Shown here piece by piece: positions 20,294 to 29,427 of a DNA stretch of 64,000 nucleotides; the first letter of the stretch is position 1; each line of letters opens with the position of its first letter. The notes under the pieces were generated by a model. It made no database searches. It worked only from the letters and a program-made list of their open reading frames with translations, and was not told the DNA's origin. Both the position numbers and the translations under genes were made by a program. The stretch comes from Actinomycetes bacterium (GTDB taxonomy: Bacteria > Actinomycetota > Actinomycetes > Nanopelagicales > Nanopelagicaceae). Where the stretch lies: assembly GCA_025363635.1 (NCBI GenBank), contig JANYDL010000056.1, positions 62,001 to 126,000 of the forward strand, read 5' to 3'.

Positions 20294-20913
20294 TACTTCT
20301 TCGCAGGCAACAAATGTCTAGCGGGTTCTGAATAGGTGACTCCAGAAATCATGTCATCTGCATCGAAATGAATTGATGTGACCGAAGCGAGGCTGCACTC
20401 TCTTTTACGTGGGTCATGAATCATCCTGCGTTGCTCGATGGCGCTACGCAAAATCCAAATCGGTAGTTGATGCGACACACATATCGCATCTTTTCCATTC
20501 GCAGCGAAATGAGCGGTAAATATGGCTGCAAGCATCCGATCTACCTGTTCTACATAAGGCTCGCCCCAGGACGGCCTCCAAGGATTCCACAGATGTCTCC
20601 ATGCTTTCGGACGAAGGAGAGCGCCGTCGCCTATTCCAAAAGGTTCCCCTTCAAAGACGTTGGATGCTTCGATCAATCTTTCATCTGTGGTGATCTCAAT
20701 GCCATGCGCTTGTGAAATAGGCGCACTCGTCTCCTGTGCCCTTTGTAACGGAGAAACATGCAATGCGCCAAGAGCAATTCCTTGTGACCAATTCCCCAAG
20801 ACTTGCGCCATTTCTTGACCCCGCGAAGACAATCGCCACCCGGGTTGACGCCCATAAAGAATTTTCTTTGGGTTTTCAACTTCCCCATGTCGAATTACAT
20901 GCACCGATGTCAT
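20293..20913 (-). CDS. Histidine phosphatase family protein
   Basis: 206 residues from ATG 20913; a longer in-frame reading to 21099 is rejected because it would overlap the divergent HAD gene and lacks homology. Branch-1 histidine phosphatase: VIRHGE with catalytic H9 (about 6-11), YGRQPGWRLSSRGQEMA, HVSPLQRAQETSAPI (second conserved Arg), and ICVSHQLPIWILRSA with the second catalytic His. The substrate is unknown. It heads the cytochrome c maturation operon, as in Mycobacterium (Rv0525 context). A TATGCT box lies 6 nt before the ATG and there is no Shine-Dalgarno. Confidence 0.88.
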   Translation of the reverse strand: MTSVHVIRHGEVENPKKILYGRQPGWRLSSRGQEMAQVLGNWSQGIALGALHVSPLQRAQETSAPISQAHGIEITTDERLIEASNVFEGEPFGIGDGALLRPKAWRHLWNPWRPSWGEPYVEQVDRMLAAIFTAHFAANGKDAICVSHQLPIWILRSAIEQRRMIHDPRKRECSLASVTSIHFDADDMISGVTYSEPARHLLPAKK

Positions 20914-20919
20914 GCGGCA

Positions 20920-20925
20920 AGCATA
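20920..20925 (-). promoter_or_regulatory. Leaderless-type -10 box of the cytochrome c maturation operon
   Basis: On the minus strand TATGCT is followed by exactly 6 nt and then the ATG at 20913. No ribosome binding site is present. Confidence 0.45.
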
Positions 20926-20991
20926 AAGCGTCTCAGTGGGTCCACGACCCGGCTTGCAGGAAAGGCTGAATATGAAGAAAGAGCAAAGAGA

Positions 20992-20997
20992 TAGGCT
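20992..20997 (+). promoter_or_regulatory. Leaderless-type -10 box of the HAD phosphatase gene
   Basis: TAGGCT followed by 6 nt and ATG 21004, with no Shine-Dalgarno. Faces away from the similar box at 20920-20925 in the same 90-base divergent region. Confidence 0.45.
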
Positions 20998-21003
20998 TAA
21001 GTA

Positions 21004-21783
21004 ATGGCTCCCACTCCCAAGCGAACGGCGTTTTTTGATGTCGACAACACGCTGACTCGAGGTTCCACTCTCTACTTCCTGGGACGTGGCATGTACCAAC
21101 GTGGTTTCTTTTCCAAGAAAGATATTTCACGGTTTGTACTTGCTAATTTGCGCTTCAAATTAACGGGTAAAGAAAAGCCAGATGAGATGAAACGTTGGCA
21201 GAACGCGGCCACGGAATTCATCGCCGGTCACAAAGTGGACGATATCGCACGCATGGCTCAAGACGTATATGACCAGTATGTCTCACCCGCGCTATGGCAA
21301 GGCACAATTGACATTGCTCAGACTCATCTCAGCAATGATGAAGAAGTGTGGCTCGTAACTGCAGCGCCGGAAGATATGGCTAGGCTGATTACAGAAAGAC
21401 TTGGATTTACTGGCGCCATTGGCACTAGGGCAGAGACGGCTGACGGTTACTACACCGGAAAAATGTGCGGAAATCTGCTTCATGGAAATGAAAAGGTAGT
21501 CGCAATAAAGGAATTAGCTCTAACTCATGGCTTTGACCTCAAAGACTGCTATGCCTATTCAGATAGTCATAACGATCTTCCGCTTCTGCTTGCAGTTGGA
21601 CACCCCAGCGTGATCAATCCGGATGCCATTTTGCGCCTTCGGGCATTGCGCGAATTGTGGCCGATTCACGATTTCCGCCGAGCGCGAATCTTGAATCTCG
21701 TCCTAGGACCGATATTTAGTCGCCTTGTCTGGCTCCTTACTTTGATTAAACCTACTCGTCGTGGGAAACGACCACCTCAATAA
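21004..21783 (+). CDS. HAD-IB family hydrolase (SerB-like)
   Basis: 259 residues. The haloacid-dehalogenase phosphatase motifs are present: FFDVDNTLTRGS with D12 and D14, WLVTAAPEDMARL with the motif II Thr, a motif III lysine in HGNEKVVAIKEL, and the acidic YSDSHNDLPLL. The cap region (about 28-90) resembles the HAD-IB subfamily with phosphoserine-phosphatase-like members, whose substrates vary. The last 40 residues hold a hydrophobic segment (LNLVLGPIFSRLVWLLTLI) that might touch the membrane. Function beyond small-molecule phosphatase cannot be assigned. Confidence 0.85.
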   Translation: MAPTPKRTAFFDVDNTLTRGSTLYFLGRGMYQRGFFSKKDISRFVLANLRFKLTGKEKPDEMKRWQNAATEFIAGHKVDDIARMAQDVYDQYVSPALWQGTIDIAQTHLSNDEEVWLVTAAPEDMARLITERLGFTGAIGTRAETADGYYTGKMCGNLLHGNEKVVAIKELALTHGFDLKDCYAYSDSHNDLPLLLAVGHPSVINPDAILRLRALRELWPIHDFRRARILNLVLGPIFSRLVWLLTLIKPTRRGKRPPQ

Positions 21784-21803
21784 GGCACTAATGTAGATAG
21801 GTT

Positions 21804-23999
21804 ATGGAAACTCGATCCTTTGCCGATTATTTGCGCGGTTTAAACGATGAATCGCTGGCTGCTCTATTTGCGTTACGTCCCGATCTCATATCCCCTGTTC
21901 CATCTGATATGTCATCACTTGCGATTAGAACCAATTCTGCGCCAAGTTTGGCGCGAGCTGTAGATGGACTAAATGAGTGGCAATTTCAAGTTCTTGAAGC
22001 ATGCATCGCAATTAATGAGCCGATGACAGAAAAAGAAATTATTGAGGTAACCGACTCTTCAGCCAAATTTGTTATTCCTCACCTAATGAGTCTGGCTCTT
22101 CTCTATACCTCTCGTGATGGAATCAGAATTCCGCAAACATTACGCGATGTTTTGGGCACTGAGCCTGCAGGACTTGGTCCTGTTTCCATGGCGAAGCTCT
22201 CCATGAAAAAACTCGAAGAAGCGCCAGCGGCAGCAAAAAAGATTCTAGAACAACTTACGTGGGGCCCTCCTCGTGGAAGCGTAGGAGACATTCGAAATCC
22301 AGGACCAGGAATTGCTTGGTTACTGAAGGAGAATTTTCTAGTTCCACTTGACCAACGCTGCGTGGTCTTGCCTCGAAATGTGGCAATACATTTACGTGGA
22401 GGCAAAATCCATAAAAATCCCCAGCCTAACCCTCCAATTTTGAATGGAAAAGCGGTAAAGCAAAACGTGGTCGATCGCGCTGCCATCGCCAATATTGCAA
22501 CAGTTCTGCGTTGGTGCGAAGAGATTCTCAATTTCTGGTCAGAAGAACCACCTAGTGCGTTACGAGCTGGTGGGCTAGGAGTTCGTGATCTCAAATCCGC
22601 GGCGGAACACCTAGGAGTAGATGAAAACTGCGCCGCATTTGTTTCAGAATTGGTTTATCTCCGCGGCCTTGTAGTCATTGATGCTGATGATCGAGTTCTG
22701 CCCACCCATGCTTTCGATCTCTGGCTTACGCAAAGCGCTGAAGCGCGTTGGCGAGGAATTGCATCGCTCTGGCTTGCTACTTCACGAGTTAGTGGCCTGG
22801 TTGGGCGAGCAGAGTCAAAACATATTTCAGCGCTCGGCCCGGAACTTGATCGCGTTAATGCGGCGAGCACGCGACGCTTAGTTTTAGAACTTCTTTCAGC
22901 ATCACGGGAAATATCACCCGATGTCGTCTCTTTTTCAGCGCTAGTAAAATGGCGGGCTCCCTCACGACGAAGTCCCGGATTACAACCTGATTTAGTGAAG
23001 TGGACTCTTAGAGAATCTGAATGGCTAGGGATCACTGGCCAAGGAGCGATATCTAAATACGGATTGGCTTTCTACAAAGGTGAAGAAGCAATCGGTGTGG
23101 ATCTAGACTTACCAAAATCCATCAATCACATTTTGATTCAAAGTGATAACACGGCAATTGCTCCCGGAAGACTCGAGATTGAATTAGCTCGCACACTTGA
23201 TTCGATTGCCGATATTGAAAGTCGTGGCGGAGCGACAGTTTATAGATTTAGCGAAACATCTCTGCGGAGGGGCCTTGACCACGGAAAGACTGGTGAAGAA
23301 ATTCGAGAGTTTCTGCGCAAAACTTCCAAAACACCAATCCCGCAACCACTCGATTACCTGATAAGTGATGTATCTAAAAGACACGGTCGAATTCGCGTAG
23401 GCAATACCAGCGCTTATATTCGCTGTGAAGACCAAAATATTCTCACTCAAATTCTTAATGACAAGCGAATGGAAACGCTTCCCCTGCGACGTATTGCGCC
23501 GGAAGTGCTCGTGTGCGATATGGATGCCAGAGATATCATTGCTCTCTTACGCACTGCTGGTTATCTTCCTGCAGCCGAATCCACCACGGGCGTTCTACTC
23601 CTTGGTCCACGTCTCAACCGCGCAAAATCAAAACCCCGACCGCCAAGAGTTATCGGGGAACTGGAGGCGCCTTCCGATGAGACCCTTGCCGCCGCGCTCA
23701 GATCGATTCGCGTGGGAGAGAAATCAAGCAGCAAACAGAGCGCTTTGAGAGAAATTGCCGCTAATGCTCTCGGCGCGATTCCACGAACCACCGCAAATGA
23801 AACTTTGGATCTCCTTAACAAATTCATCGCTGAAGCTTGCACACTTTCGATTGGCTATGCTGATAACAACGGTTCGGCGACCCACCGCATAGTCGACCCT
23901 CTCAGCATTAGCGCGGGTTCCCTTATTGCGCGCGATCATGCAACCGGAGAAGTCCAATCCTTTAGAATTCCGCGCATCACTGGAGTGGCTCCGCTATGA
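21804..23999 (+). CDS. Helicase-associated protein (XPB/Ssl2-like partner)
   Basis: 731 residues. Begins METRSFADYLRGLNDESLAALFALRPDL, the usual opening of the actinobacterial protein encoded next to the XPB-type helicase (as in Mycobacterium Rv0862c-Rv0861c). The N-terminal part appears to be winged-helix-like; the region from about 420 to 570 (NHILIQSDNTAIAPGRLE, HGRIRVGNTSAYIRC) matches the helicase C-terminal type 3 domain. There is no Walker motif, so it is not an ATPase. Probably a DNA-binding partner of the XPB helicase at 25109, but this is inferred from gene pairing. Confidence 0.82.
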   Translation: METRSFADYLRGLNDESLAALFALRPDLISPVPSDMSSLAIRTNSAPSLARAVDGLNEWQFQVLEACIAINEPMTEKEIIEVTDSSAKFVIPHLMSLALLYTSRDGIRIPQTLRDVLGTEPAGLGPVSMAKLSMKKLEEAPAAAKKILEQLTWGPPRGSVGDIRNPGPGIAWLLKENFLVPLDQRCVVLPRNVAIHLRGGKIHKNPQPNPPILNGKAVKQNVVDRAAIANIATVLRWCEEILNFWSEEPPSALRAGGLGVRDLKSAAEHLGVDENCAAFVSELVYLRGLVVIDADDRVLPTHAFDLWLTQSAEARWRGIASLWLATSRVSGLVGRAESKHISALGPELDRVNAASTRRLVLELLSASREISPDVVSFSALVKWRAPSRRSPGLQPDLVKWTLRESEWLGITGQGAISKYGLAFYKGEEAIGVDLDLPKSINHILIQSDNTAIAPGRLEIELARTLDSIADIESRGGATVYRFSETSLRRGLDHGKTGEEIREFLRKTSKTPIPQPLDYLISDVSKRHGRIRVGNTSAYIRCEDQNILTQILNDKRMETLPLRRIAPEVLVCDMDARDIIALLRTAGYLPAAESTTGVLLLGPRLNRAKSKPRPPRVIGELEAPSDETLAAALRSIRVGEKSSSKQSALREIAANALGAIPRTTANETLDLLNKFIAEACTLSIGYADNNGSATHRIVDPLSISAGSLIARDHATGEVQSFRIPRITGVAPL

Positions 24000-24048
24000 G
24001 TGAGCAATTCCAAAGCGCTCGCACGAAAAAGAGAGAAGAATAGAGAGC

Positions 24049-25116
24049 ATGATTACAGCACTTGATTGTCTTGAAAAACTGGTTCGATGTGAATCACCTA
24101 CGGATGACCTTGTTGCGTGCAATGAAGTAGTTTCACTGGCAGCCTCCATGGCAGAAGAAATCCTCGGCATTCCAGCGCAAATAATTCACGTAAAGGGTCG
24201 TCCAGTTTTTTGGTGGGGAGCCGAGAATCCTGCCGTTGTACTTCTGGGCCACCTTGATACGGTGTGGCCACACGGTTCCTTTGAACCCCTCTGGGATGTT
24301 GATGGGGATGTAATCCGTGGCCCTGGCGTTTTTGATATGAAAGCAGGGTTCGTCCAGGCACTCTTTGCCCTCAAAAATATTTCAGGTTCGGTCGCGTTAG
24401 TTGCAACTACGGATGAAGAAACCGGAAGCGCGTCGTCGCGGGAACTTATCGAAGATCTTGCCCGTAATTCCAAAGCCGTCTTGATACTTGAGGCTTCACT
24501 GGATGGGAAAGTAAAGACCGGTCGAAAAGGAACCGCGATGTATCAAATCCATGCGCATGGGAAGGCCGCACATGCCGGGCTTGAGCCAGAGAAAGGCATC
24601 AACGCCAGCGTTGAAATAGCTCACCTCATTTTGAAACTTGAGTCACTTGAAAATTCTGAGCATGGCACAACTGTTGTGCCAACGGTTGTACGGTCTGGAA
24701 ATACAACAAATACCGTTCCTGACCATGCAGTTCTTGATGTCGATGCCCGCTCTTACTCTCAAACCGATTTAGTCCGAGTCGACGTCGCAATAAAGGCACT
24801 CAAAGCAGTTCATCCAGAAGGCCGAATAGAAATTCAAGGTGGCCTCAATAGACCGCCGCTTGAGCTGGCCTCGACCAAAGAACTTTTTGAGATCGCCCAA
24901 AAAGTTGCGACCGAAATGGGATTCGCTTTAGGAGGTGCTGCAGTAGGTGGAGCCAGCGATGGGAATTTTGCAGCCGCGACTGGAGCAAGGGTTTTAGATG
25001 GCATGGGCGCCATTGGTGCAGGAGCGCATGCGCAAAATGAATGGGCAAGCCTCAGGGCTCTCAATGAGAGAAGTGTCTTTCTCGCTAGATTCGTTCAAGA
25101 GATTCTCAATGACTGA
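24049..25116 (+). CDS. M20 family metallopeptidase (carboxypeptidase G2-like)
   Basis: 355 residues. The zinc-peptidase residues are visible: H68 and D70 in LLGHLDTVWP, D96 in GPGVFDMKAG, the general base Glu in TTDEETGSASS (E123/E124), E148 in LILEAS, and a late His in GAGAHAQNEW. The dimerisation domain (about 165-275) starts at GTAMYQIHAHGKAAHAGLEP. Cytoplasmic, with no signal peptide. The best guess is a glutamate-carboxypeptidase or acetyl-amino-acid deacylase; the exact substrate is open. It is wedged between two helicase-related genes and overlaps the XPB gene start by 8 bases, so it is co-transcribed with them. Confidence 0.87.
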   Translation: MITALDCLEKLVRCESPTDDLVACNEVVSLAASMAEEILGIPAQIIHVKGRPVFWWGAENPAVVLLGHLDTVWPHGSFEPLWDVDGDVIRGPGVFDMKAGFVQALFALKNISGSVALVATTDEETGSASSRELIEDLARNSKAVLILEASLDGKVKTGRKGTAMYQIHAHGKAAHAGLEPEKGINASVEIAHLILKLESLENSEHGTTVVPTVVRSGNTTNTVPDHAVLDVDARSYSQTDLVRVDVAIKALKAVHPEGRIEIQGGLNRPPLELASTKELFEIAQKVATEMGFALGGAAVGGASDGNFAAATGARVLDGMGAIGAGAHAQNEWASLRALNERSVFLARFVQEILND

Positions 25117-26758
25117 CGGCCCTCTTATAGTTCAAAGTGACAAGACACTTTTACTAGATATTGATCATCCATTAAGTACCGAGTGTCGTCGAGCAATCGC
25201 TCCATTCGCAGAACTCGAGAGATCACCGGAGCACATTCACACCTACCGCCTTACCTCTCTAGGGCTCTGGAACGCGCGAGCTGCCGGACACGATGCAGAA
25301 CAAGTAATCGACACACTTTTGAAATACTCTCGCTACGCAGTTCCTCATTCAATATTGGTTGATATTGCCGAAACGATGTCTCGCTACGGTCGACTTCGAC
25401 TAGAAGCAAACCCCATTCACGGTCTCGTTCTCATTACAACTGACACCGCGGTTCTTGAAGAAGTCATCCGGGCTAAGAAAATTGCCCCATTACTCGGAAA
25501 TAGAATCGATCCTGAAACTATCGCTGTCCATCCAAGTCAACGCGGAGCAATTAAGCAAGCGCTACTGCGACTCGGTTGGCCTGCGGAGGATTTTGCAGGC
25601 TACGTAGATGGTCAGCATCATGAAATTGAACTCGTTCAAAATGGATGGAGCGTCCGACCATATCAATCTTTGGCTGCAGAAGGCTTTTGGCATGGTGGCT
25701 CTGGTGTGGTGGTTCTTCCTTGCGGTGCCGGAAAAACTATCGTTGGCGCAGTAGCAATGGCACATGCAAAGGCCACGACTTTGATCCTTGTGACCAACAC
25801 GATCGCCGCTCGCCAATGGCGAGAAGAACTTCTGCTCCGCACGACTCTCAATGAAGACGAGATTGGCGAATATTCCGGATCGAAGAAGGAAATTCGTGCA
25901 GTGACAATCGCTACATATCAGGTCATGACTAAGAAGAAGAATGGTGTTTACGCACATTTAGATTTGTTCGACACACATGACTGGGGCTTGATCATCTACG
26001 ACGAAGTGCACTTGCTGCCTGCGCCAATATTTCGCTTTACCGCGGATATTCAATCTCGACGGCGCCTCGGCTTAACCGCAACTTTGGTACGCGAGGACGG
26101 ACTCGAGGGAGAGGTCTTCTCTCTTATCGGACCAAAGCGTTACGACGTACCGTGGAAAGAGATTGAAGCACAGGGATACATTGCTCCCGCCGAATGTGTT
26201 GAAGTGCGAGTCACTTTGACGGATGCAGAACGAATGACATACGCCACCGCGGAACCAGAAAATAGATATCGACTCTGTGCAACAACCGCGACGAAGAGAA
26301 AGATTGTTGAAGCCCTTACTCAAATTCATGCTGAAGACCAAGTCCTGGTAATCGGACAATATATTGATCAGCTAGATGAACTCTCAGAAGTATTGGGAGT
26401 CCCCTTAATAAAAGGTGATACCCCAATAAAGGAACGCGAACGACTCTTCAAACTTTTTCGTAGCGGAGAAATAAAGTGTCTAGTTGTTTCAAAGGTCGCA
26501 AATTTCTCCATTGATTTACCTGAAGCGACAATTGCAATCCAAGTTTCTGGTGCGTTTGGTTCACGGCAAGAAGAAGCCCAACGTTTAGGGCGCATATTGC
26601 GTCCCAAATCAGATGGCCGAACCGCCCGCTTTTACTCTCTCGTTTCCCGCGACACAATAGACCAGGATTTTGCTCAAAATCGTCAACGCTTTCTTGCTGA
26701 GCAGGGATATTCTTATCGGATTATTGACGCTGACGATGTCGCTCAAGGGAAGCTCTAA
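25109..26758 (+). CDS. XPB-type DNA repair helicase
   Basis: 549 residues from ATG 25109; an in-frame start at 24998 would lie inside the M20 gene and is rejected. Superfamily 2 helicase: N-terminal XPB domain opening with TDGPLIVQSDKTLLLDIDHP, Walker A LPCGAGKT (GAGKT at 206-210), DEVH at 298-301 in IIYDEVHLLPA, motif III GLTATLVRED, and motif VI EEAQRLGRILRPK. Bacterial XPB proteins are 3'-5' helicases; their in vivo role is unsettled. The 3' end overlaps the convergent glutaredoxin-like gene by 38 bases. Confidence 0.93.
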   Translation: MTDGPLIVQSDKTLLLDIDHPLSTECRRAIAPFAELERSPEHIHTYRLTSLGLWNARAAGHDAEQVIDTLLKYSRYAVPHSILVDIAETMSRYGRLRLEANPIHGLVLITTDTAVLEEVIRAKKIAPLLGNRIDPETIAVHPSQRGAIKQALLRLGWPAEDFAGYVDGQHHEIELVQNGWSVRPYQSLAAEGFWHGGSGVVVLPCGAGKTIVGAVAMAHAKATTLILVTNTIAARQWREELLLRTTLNEDEIGEYSGSKKEIRAVTIATYQVMTKKKNGVYAHLDLFDTHDWGLIIYDEVHLLPAPIFRFTADIQSRRRLGLTATLVREDGLEGEVFSLIGPKRYDVPWKEIEAQGYIAPAECVEVRVTLTDAERMTYATAEPENRYRLCATTATKRKIVEALTQIHAEDQVLVIGQYIDQLDELSEVLGVPLIKGDTPIKERERLFKLFRSGEIKCLVVSKVANFSIDLPEATIAIQVSGAFGSRQEEAQRLGRILRPKSDGRTARFYSLVSRDTIDQDFAQNRQRFLAEQGYSYRIIDADDVAQGKL

Positions 26759-26975
26759 AACGTTCTGGATTGACTCTCCAAAAATCGTGGTGTTCGCCGT
26801 CGATCAAAATAACCGGAATTTGTTCTCCATATTTTGCTTCTAAGGCAAGGTCTCCGTCAATAAATCTTTTTTCGATCTCGAAATCTAATTCGCTTTGCAA
26901 ACCTTTGAGAGTTTCCTCGGCAATTTCACAGAGATGACACCCATTCCGCGTATAAATTGTGACCATGGGGCGCAT
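26721..26975 (-). CDS. Glutaredoxin-like protein
   Basis: 84 residues. Thioredoxin fold opening MVTIYTRNGCHLCEIAEETL with the redox pair C13 and C16, and a cis-proline in EQIPVILIDGEHHDFWRV. This is the DUF836-like glutaredoxin family common in actinobacteria; partner and function are not known. Start could be ATG 26975 or ATG 26966 (M4), which would begin directly at MVTIY. Its last 38 bases are antisense to the end of the XPB helicase gene. It diverges from the metalloprotease gene over 35 bases. Confidence 0.82.
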   Translation of the reverse strand: MRPMVTIYTRNGCHLCEIAEETLKGLQSELDFEIEKRFIDGDLALEAKYGEQIPVILIDGEHHDFWRVNPERFRASLERHRQRQ

Positions 26976-27010
26976 GGGAGCATCATCTCATCCTGATACG
27001 GTTTCCCAAT

Positions 27011-29386
27011 ATGTTTCAGACCTCTAGATTCCGCCACCTTCTTCGCAGCCTTGCTTTTCTCGGGCTCGTTGGAGGTTTGTTGTATACGCCGAGCGCGCAC
27101 GCTTTGCCGCTCACTCTTGAGCGCCCCTCTACGGTTTGGGGTTACACACTTGCCGGTCCAAACACGAAACACGTCACGACCACGACCAGTGGTGTTCATC
27201 TGGAAAAGCAAAGCAACTTCGTCGTTACCTATAACAACTTTCCGGAGTGGGCAAAAGCCGATGTTCAAGCAGCGATAGATATTTGGTCTGCCAGTTTCTC
27301 CTCCACTGTTCCCATCACCGTCGATGCAACCTGGGCACGCTCTTCTTCTCCTGGGGTACTGGGCAGTGCTCGGCCTGGGAATTATTTTGCAAACTTTATC
27401 AATTCTCCAGATCCAATTCTCTGGTATCCATCTGCCCTTGCCAACGCGATTTCCGGAACCGATCTAGACAAACGAAATCCGGAAATTATTATTCAAGCTA
27501 ACTCAACCGCCAACTGGGATCAGCGTAACGATCGCAAACCGACCTCAAGCGAGTATGACCTGACTTCGGTATTTATCCATGAGCTTGGGCACGGATTAGG
27601 TTTTCTCTCCACAGATACCTATGACAATTTTTATAAATATGGAATTTTGGAACAGCCGACTCCCTTCGACGCGTTCACTCAAACTCCTGATGGCCGTCGA
27701 CTTTCAGACCTACCTTCGCCATCCATCGACCTCGGTACAGCACTCACCAACACTTTAGTGTGGACCGGTGCCTTGGGAATTTCAGCGAACGGTGGAGTAA
27801 AACCGAAGCTATACACCCCCACACGTTATGAATCTGGTTCATCGGTGAGCCATCTAGATGAAGCGACTTTTTCAGCCAGCGGTTTAGATGCTGTCATGAC
27901 ACCCAATCTTGATGCAGGTGAAGTGTTCCAAGGCCCTGGGCCACTCGCAATCGCAATGCTTACCGATCTGCGATCTAAACCACCAGTTGGAATCTCGAAC
28001 ACAATTCCTCAAGCACCTCGGAACGTCGCAGCCCTGGTTGGCGACAAATCCGCGCTTGTTACCTTTGATCTACCTGCCAATGCGCGAACTGCTCAAATCA
28101 CTGCATATTCCGTCACGAATACTATTACAGGCGAATCTTTTTCTGCGTTATCGAGCCCAATCTCAATAACAGGCTTGCAGAACGGCGTCGCATATTCATT
28201 CGGAATCTCAGCCCAAAATATGTTGGGGGCTTCAAATTCAGTACTCACCAACACAATCACCCCCCAGCCCTCGTGGAAGGCAAGTCCTCTCGATCCCTCA
28301 TCTGATGGCTTGCATTTAGCGACAACACTTTTTCGCGGCCAACCGGCAATTGTTTATACCGATAAGACACGTGGAGACCTCAAGGTTGCGTTGTGGAACG
28401 GTAAAGCGTGGAGAAAACTCATCGTGGATGGCCGTGGTGGCACCGCAGGTCGCACTTCACATAACTTGGCTGGTCCAGTCTCACTTTGTGTCAGTGGATC
28501 TGGTTTAAAAGAAATACTTCAAATATTTTATACAGACATGGTAGATAAAGATTTGCGTCATGCGACCTACAACAATGTTAAATTCAATTATGAGATCGTC
28601 GATGGAAATGGTGCATCAATACTTCCCTACGATGCAATTGAACGAGTGAAAACGGCTGGTGATGTTAGCGTCAGCAATGCTTGTGCCGTAACGGCGGAAG
28701 GGGTGCAAGTCTTTTATCGAGATGAATCCCAAGGAATTCTTCTTGGAGCCTTCAGAGGTGCAACAAATAAATGGATTTACGAAATAGTTGATGGAGATAC
28801 AAAGAATAATGACCGCACGACAGGCGATGTTGGCACTTCACTCAAAGCCGTTTCAGTAGGTTCTAAAGTATCTGTACTTTATGATTCGATTCTGACAATC
28901 AATCAACAACATGCGAGCACATCAGGGGAAGTTCGATTAGCGACCCGCATTGGCGGTAGCACGCAATGGACTTATAAAACGCTGGACGGGCCAAGTGGCG
29001 CGATTGCAGTAGCAGGTTATGGTGTGTCTCTAAATAAATCTGCCGACGGTGTAATCGCATCCTGGCTGACCTCAAGCGGCGTTTCTTCCTCAACCCCGAC
29101 ACAAATTCGATGGACCAACATTGATAAGAGTTCTCTCATTTCCACGATCGCAACGGATGGATACGGCGCCCCCAGTTCGCCACTATCGGTAAACGCCAAG
29201 ACGCTGGCTTTCGGGTGCCAAACTCGACTCTGCACAAGTTCACTTTCAGGTACAACAAAACCAACATTGATGCTTATTTCAAATTTACGACAGGTCGAAC
29301 GATCAGATAGCGACTGGGTAACGGTGAATAAAGTGCGCTACCTTGCGACTTCCTTGGCAGGAAAATTAAGTTTGGTAAAGCCCTAG
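27011..29386 (+). CDS. Secreted zinc metalloprotease with FN3 domain and propeller-like repeats
   Basis: 791 residues. Signal peptide with a probable cut after SAHA (residue 31). The zincin domain spans about 65-320, with the site FIHELGHGLGF (H190, E191, H194) and a later SHLDEATF and DAVMTPNLDAGEVF; the position of a metzincin third histidine (200) is Ser, so the third ligand is unclear. A fibronectin type III domain covers about 334-418. From about 440 on there are four roughly 60-residue repeats sharing Y-D, G-x-L-x-x-A, W and VDG/LDG (DG at 473, 531, 594, 659). Probably extracellular; the substrate is unknown. Confidence 0.85.
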   Translation: MFQTSRFRHLLRSLAFLGLVGGLLYTPSAHALPLTLERPSTVWGYTLAGPNTKHVTTTTSGVHLEKQSNFVVTYNNFPEWAKADVQAAIDIWSASFSSTVPITVDATWARSSSPGVLGSARPGNYFANFINSPDPILWYPSALANAISGTDLDKRNPEIIIQANSTANWDQRNDRKPTSSEYDLTSVFIHELGHGLGFLSTDTYDNFYKYGILEQPTPFDAFTQTPDGRRLSDLPSPSIDLGTALTNTLVWTGALGISANGGVKPKLYTPTRYESGSSVSHLDEATFSASGLDAVMTPNLDAGEVFQGPGPLAIAMLTDLRSKPPVGISNTIPQAPRNVAALVGDKSALVTFDLPANARTAQITAYSVTNTITGESFSALSSPISITGLQNGVAYSFGISAQNMLGASNSVLTNTITPQPSWKASPLDPSSDGLHLATTLFRGQPAIVYTDKTRGDLKVALWNGKAWRKLIVDGRGGTAGRTSHNLAGPVSLCVSGSGLKEILQIFYTDMVDKDLRHATYNNVKFNYEIVDGNGASILPYDAIERVKTAGDVSVSNACAVTAEGVQVFYRDESQGILLGAFRGATNKWIYEIVDGDTKNNDRTTGDVGTSLKAVSVGSKVSVLYDSILTINQQHASTSGEVRLATRIGGSTQWTYKTLDGPSGAIAVAGYGVSLNKSADGVIASWLTSSGVSSSTPTQIRWTNIDKSSLISTIATDGYGAPSSPLSVNAKTLAFGCQTRLCTSSLSGTTKPTLMLISNLRQVERSDSDWVTVNKVRYLATSLAGKLSLVKP

Positions 29387-29427
29387 AAGTTCACTCGGGT
29401 TACCACGGAAGTGATTGAGCAGTCGAA

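Noticed and set aside
20914-21099. N-terminal extension of the histidine phosphatase
   Set aside because: It would overlap the divergent HAD gene start and carries no family motif; a TATGCT box lies just before ATG 20913.
23995-24042. 15-codon frame MSEQFQSARTKKREE overlapping the helicase-associated gene's stop in an ATGA
   Set aside because: Too short to support, with no recognisable similarity; the gap to the M20 gene is only 49 bases.
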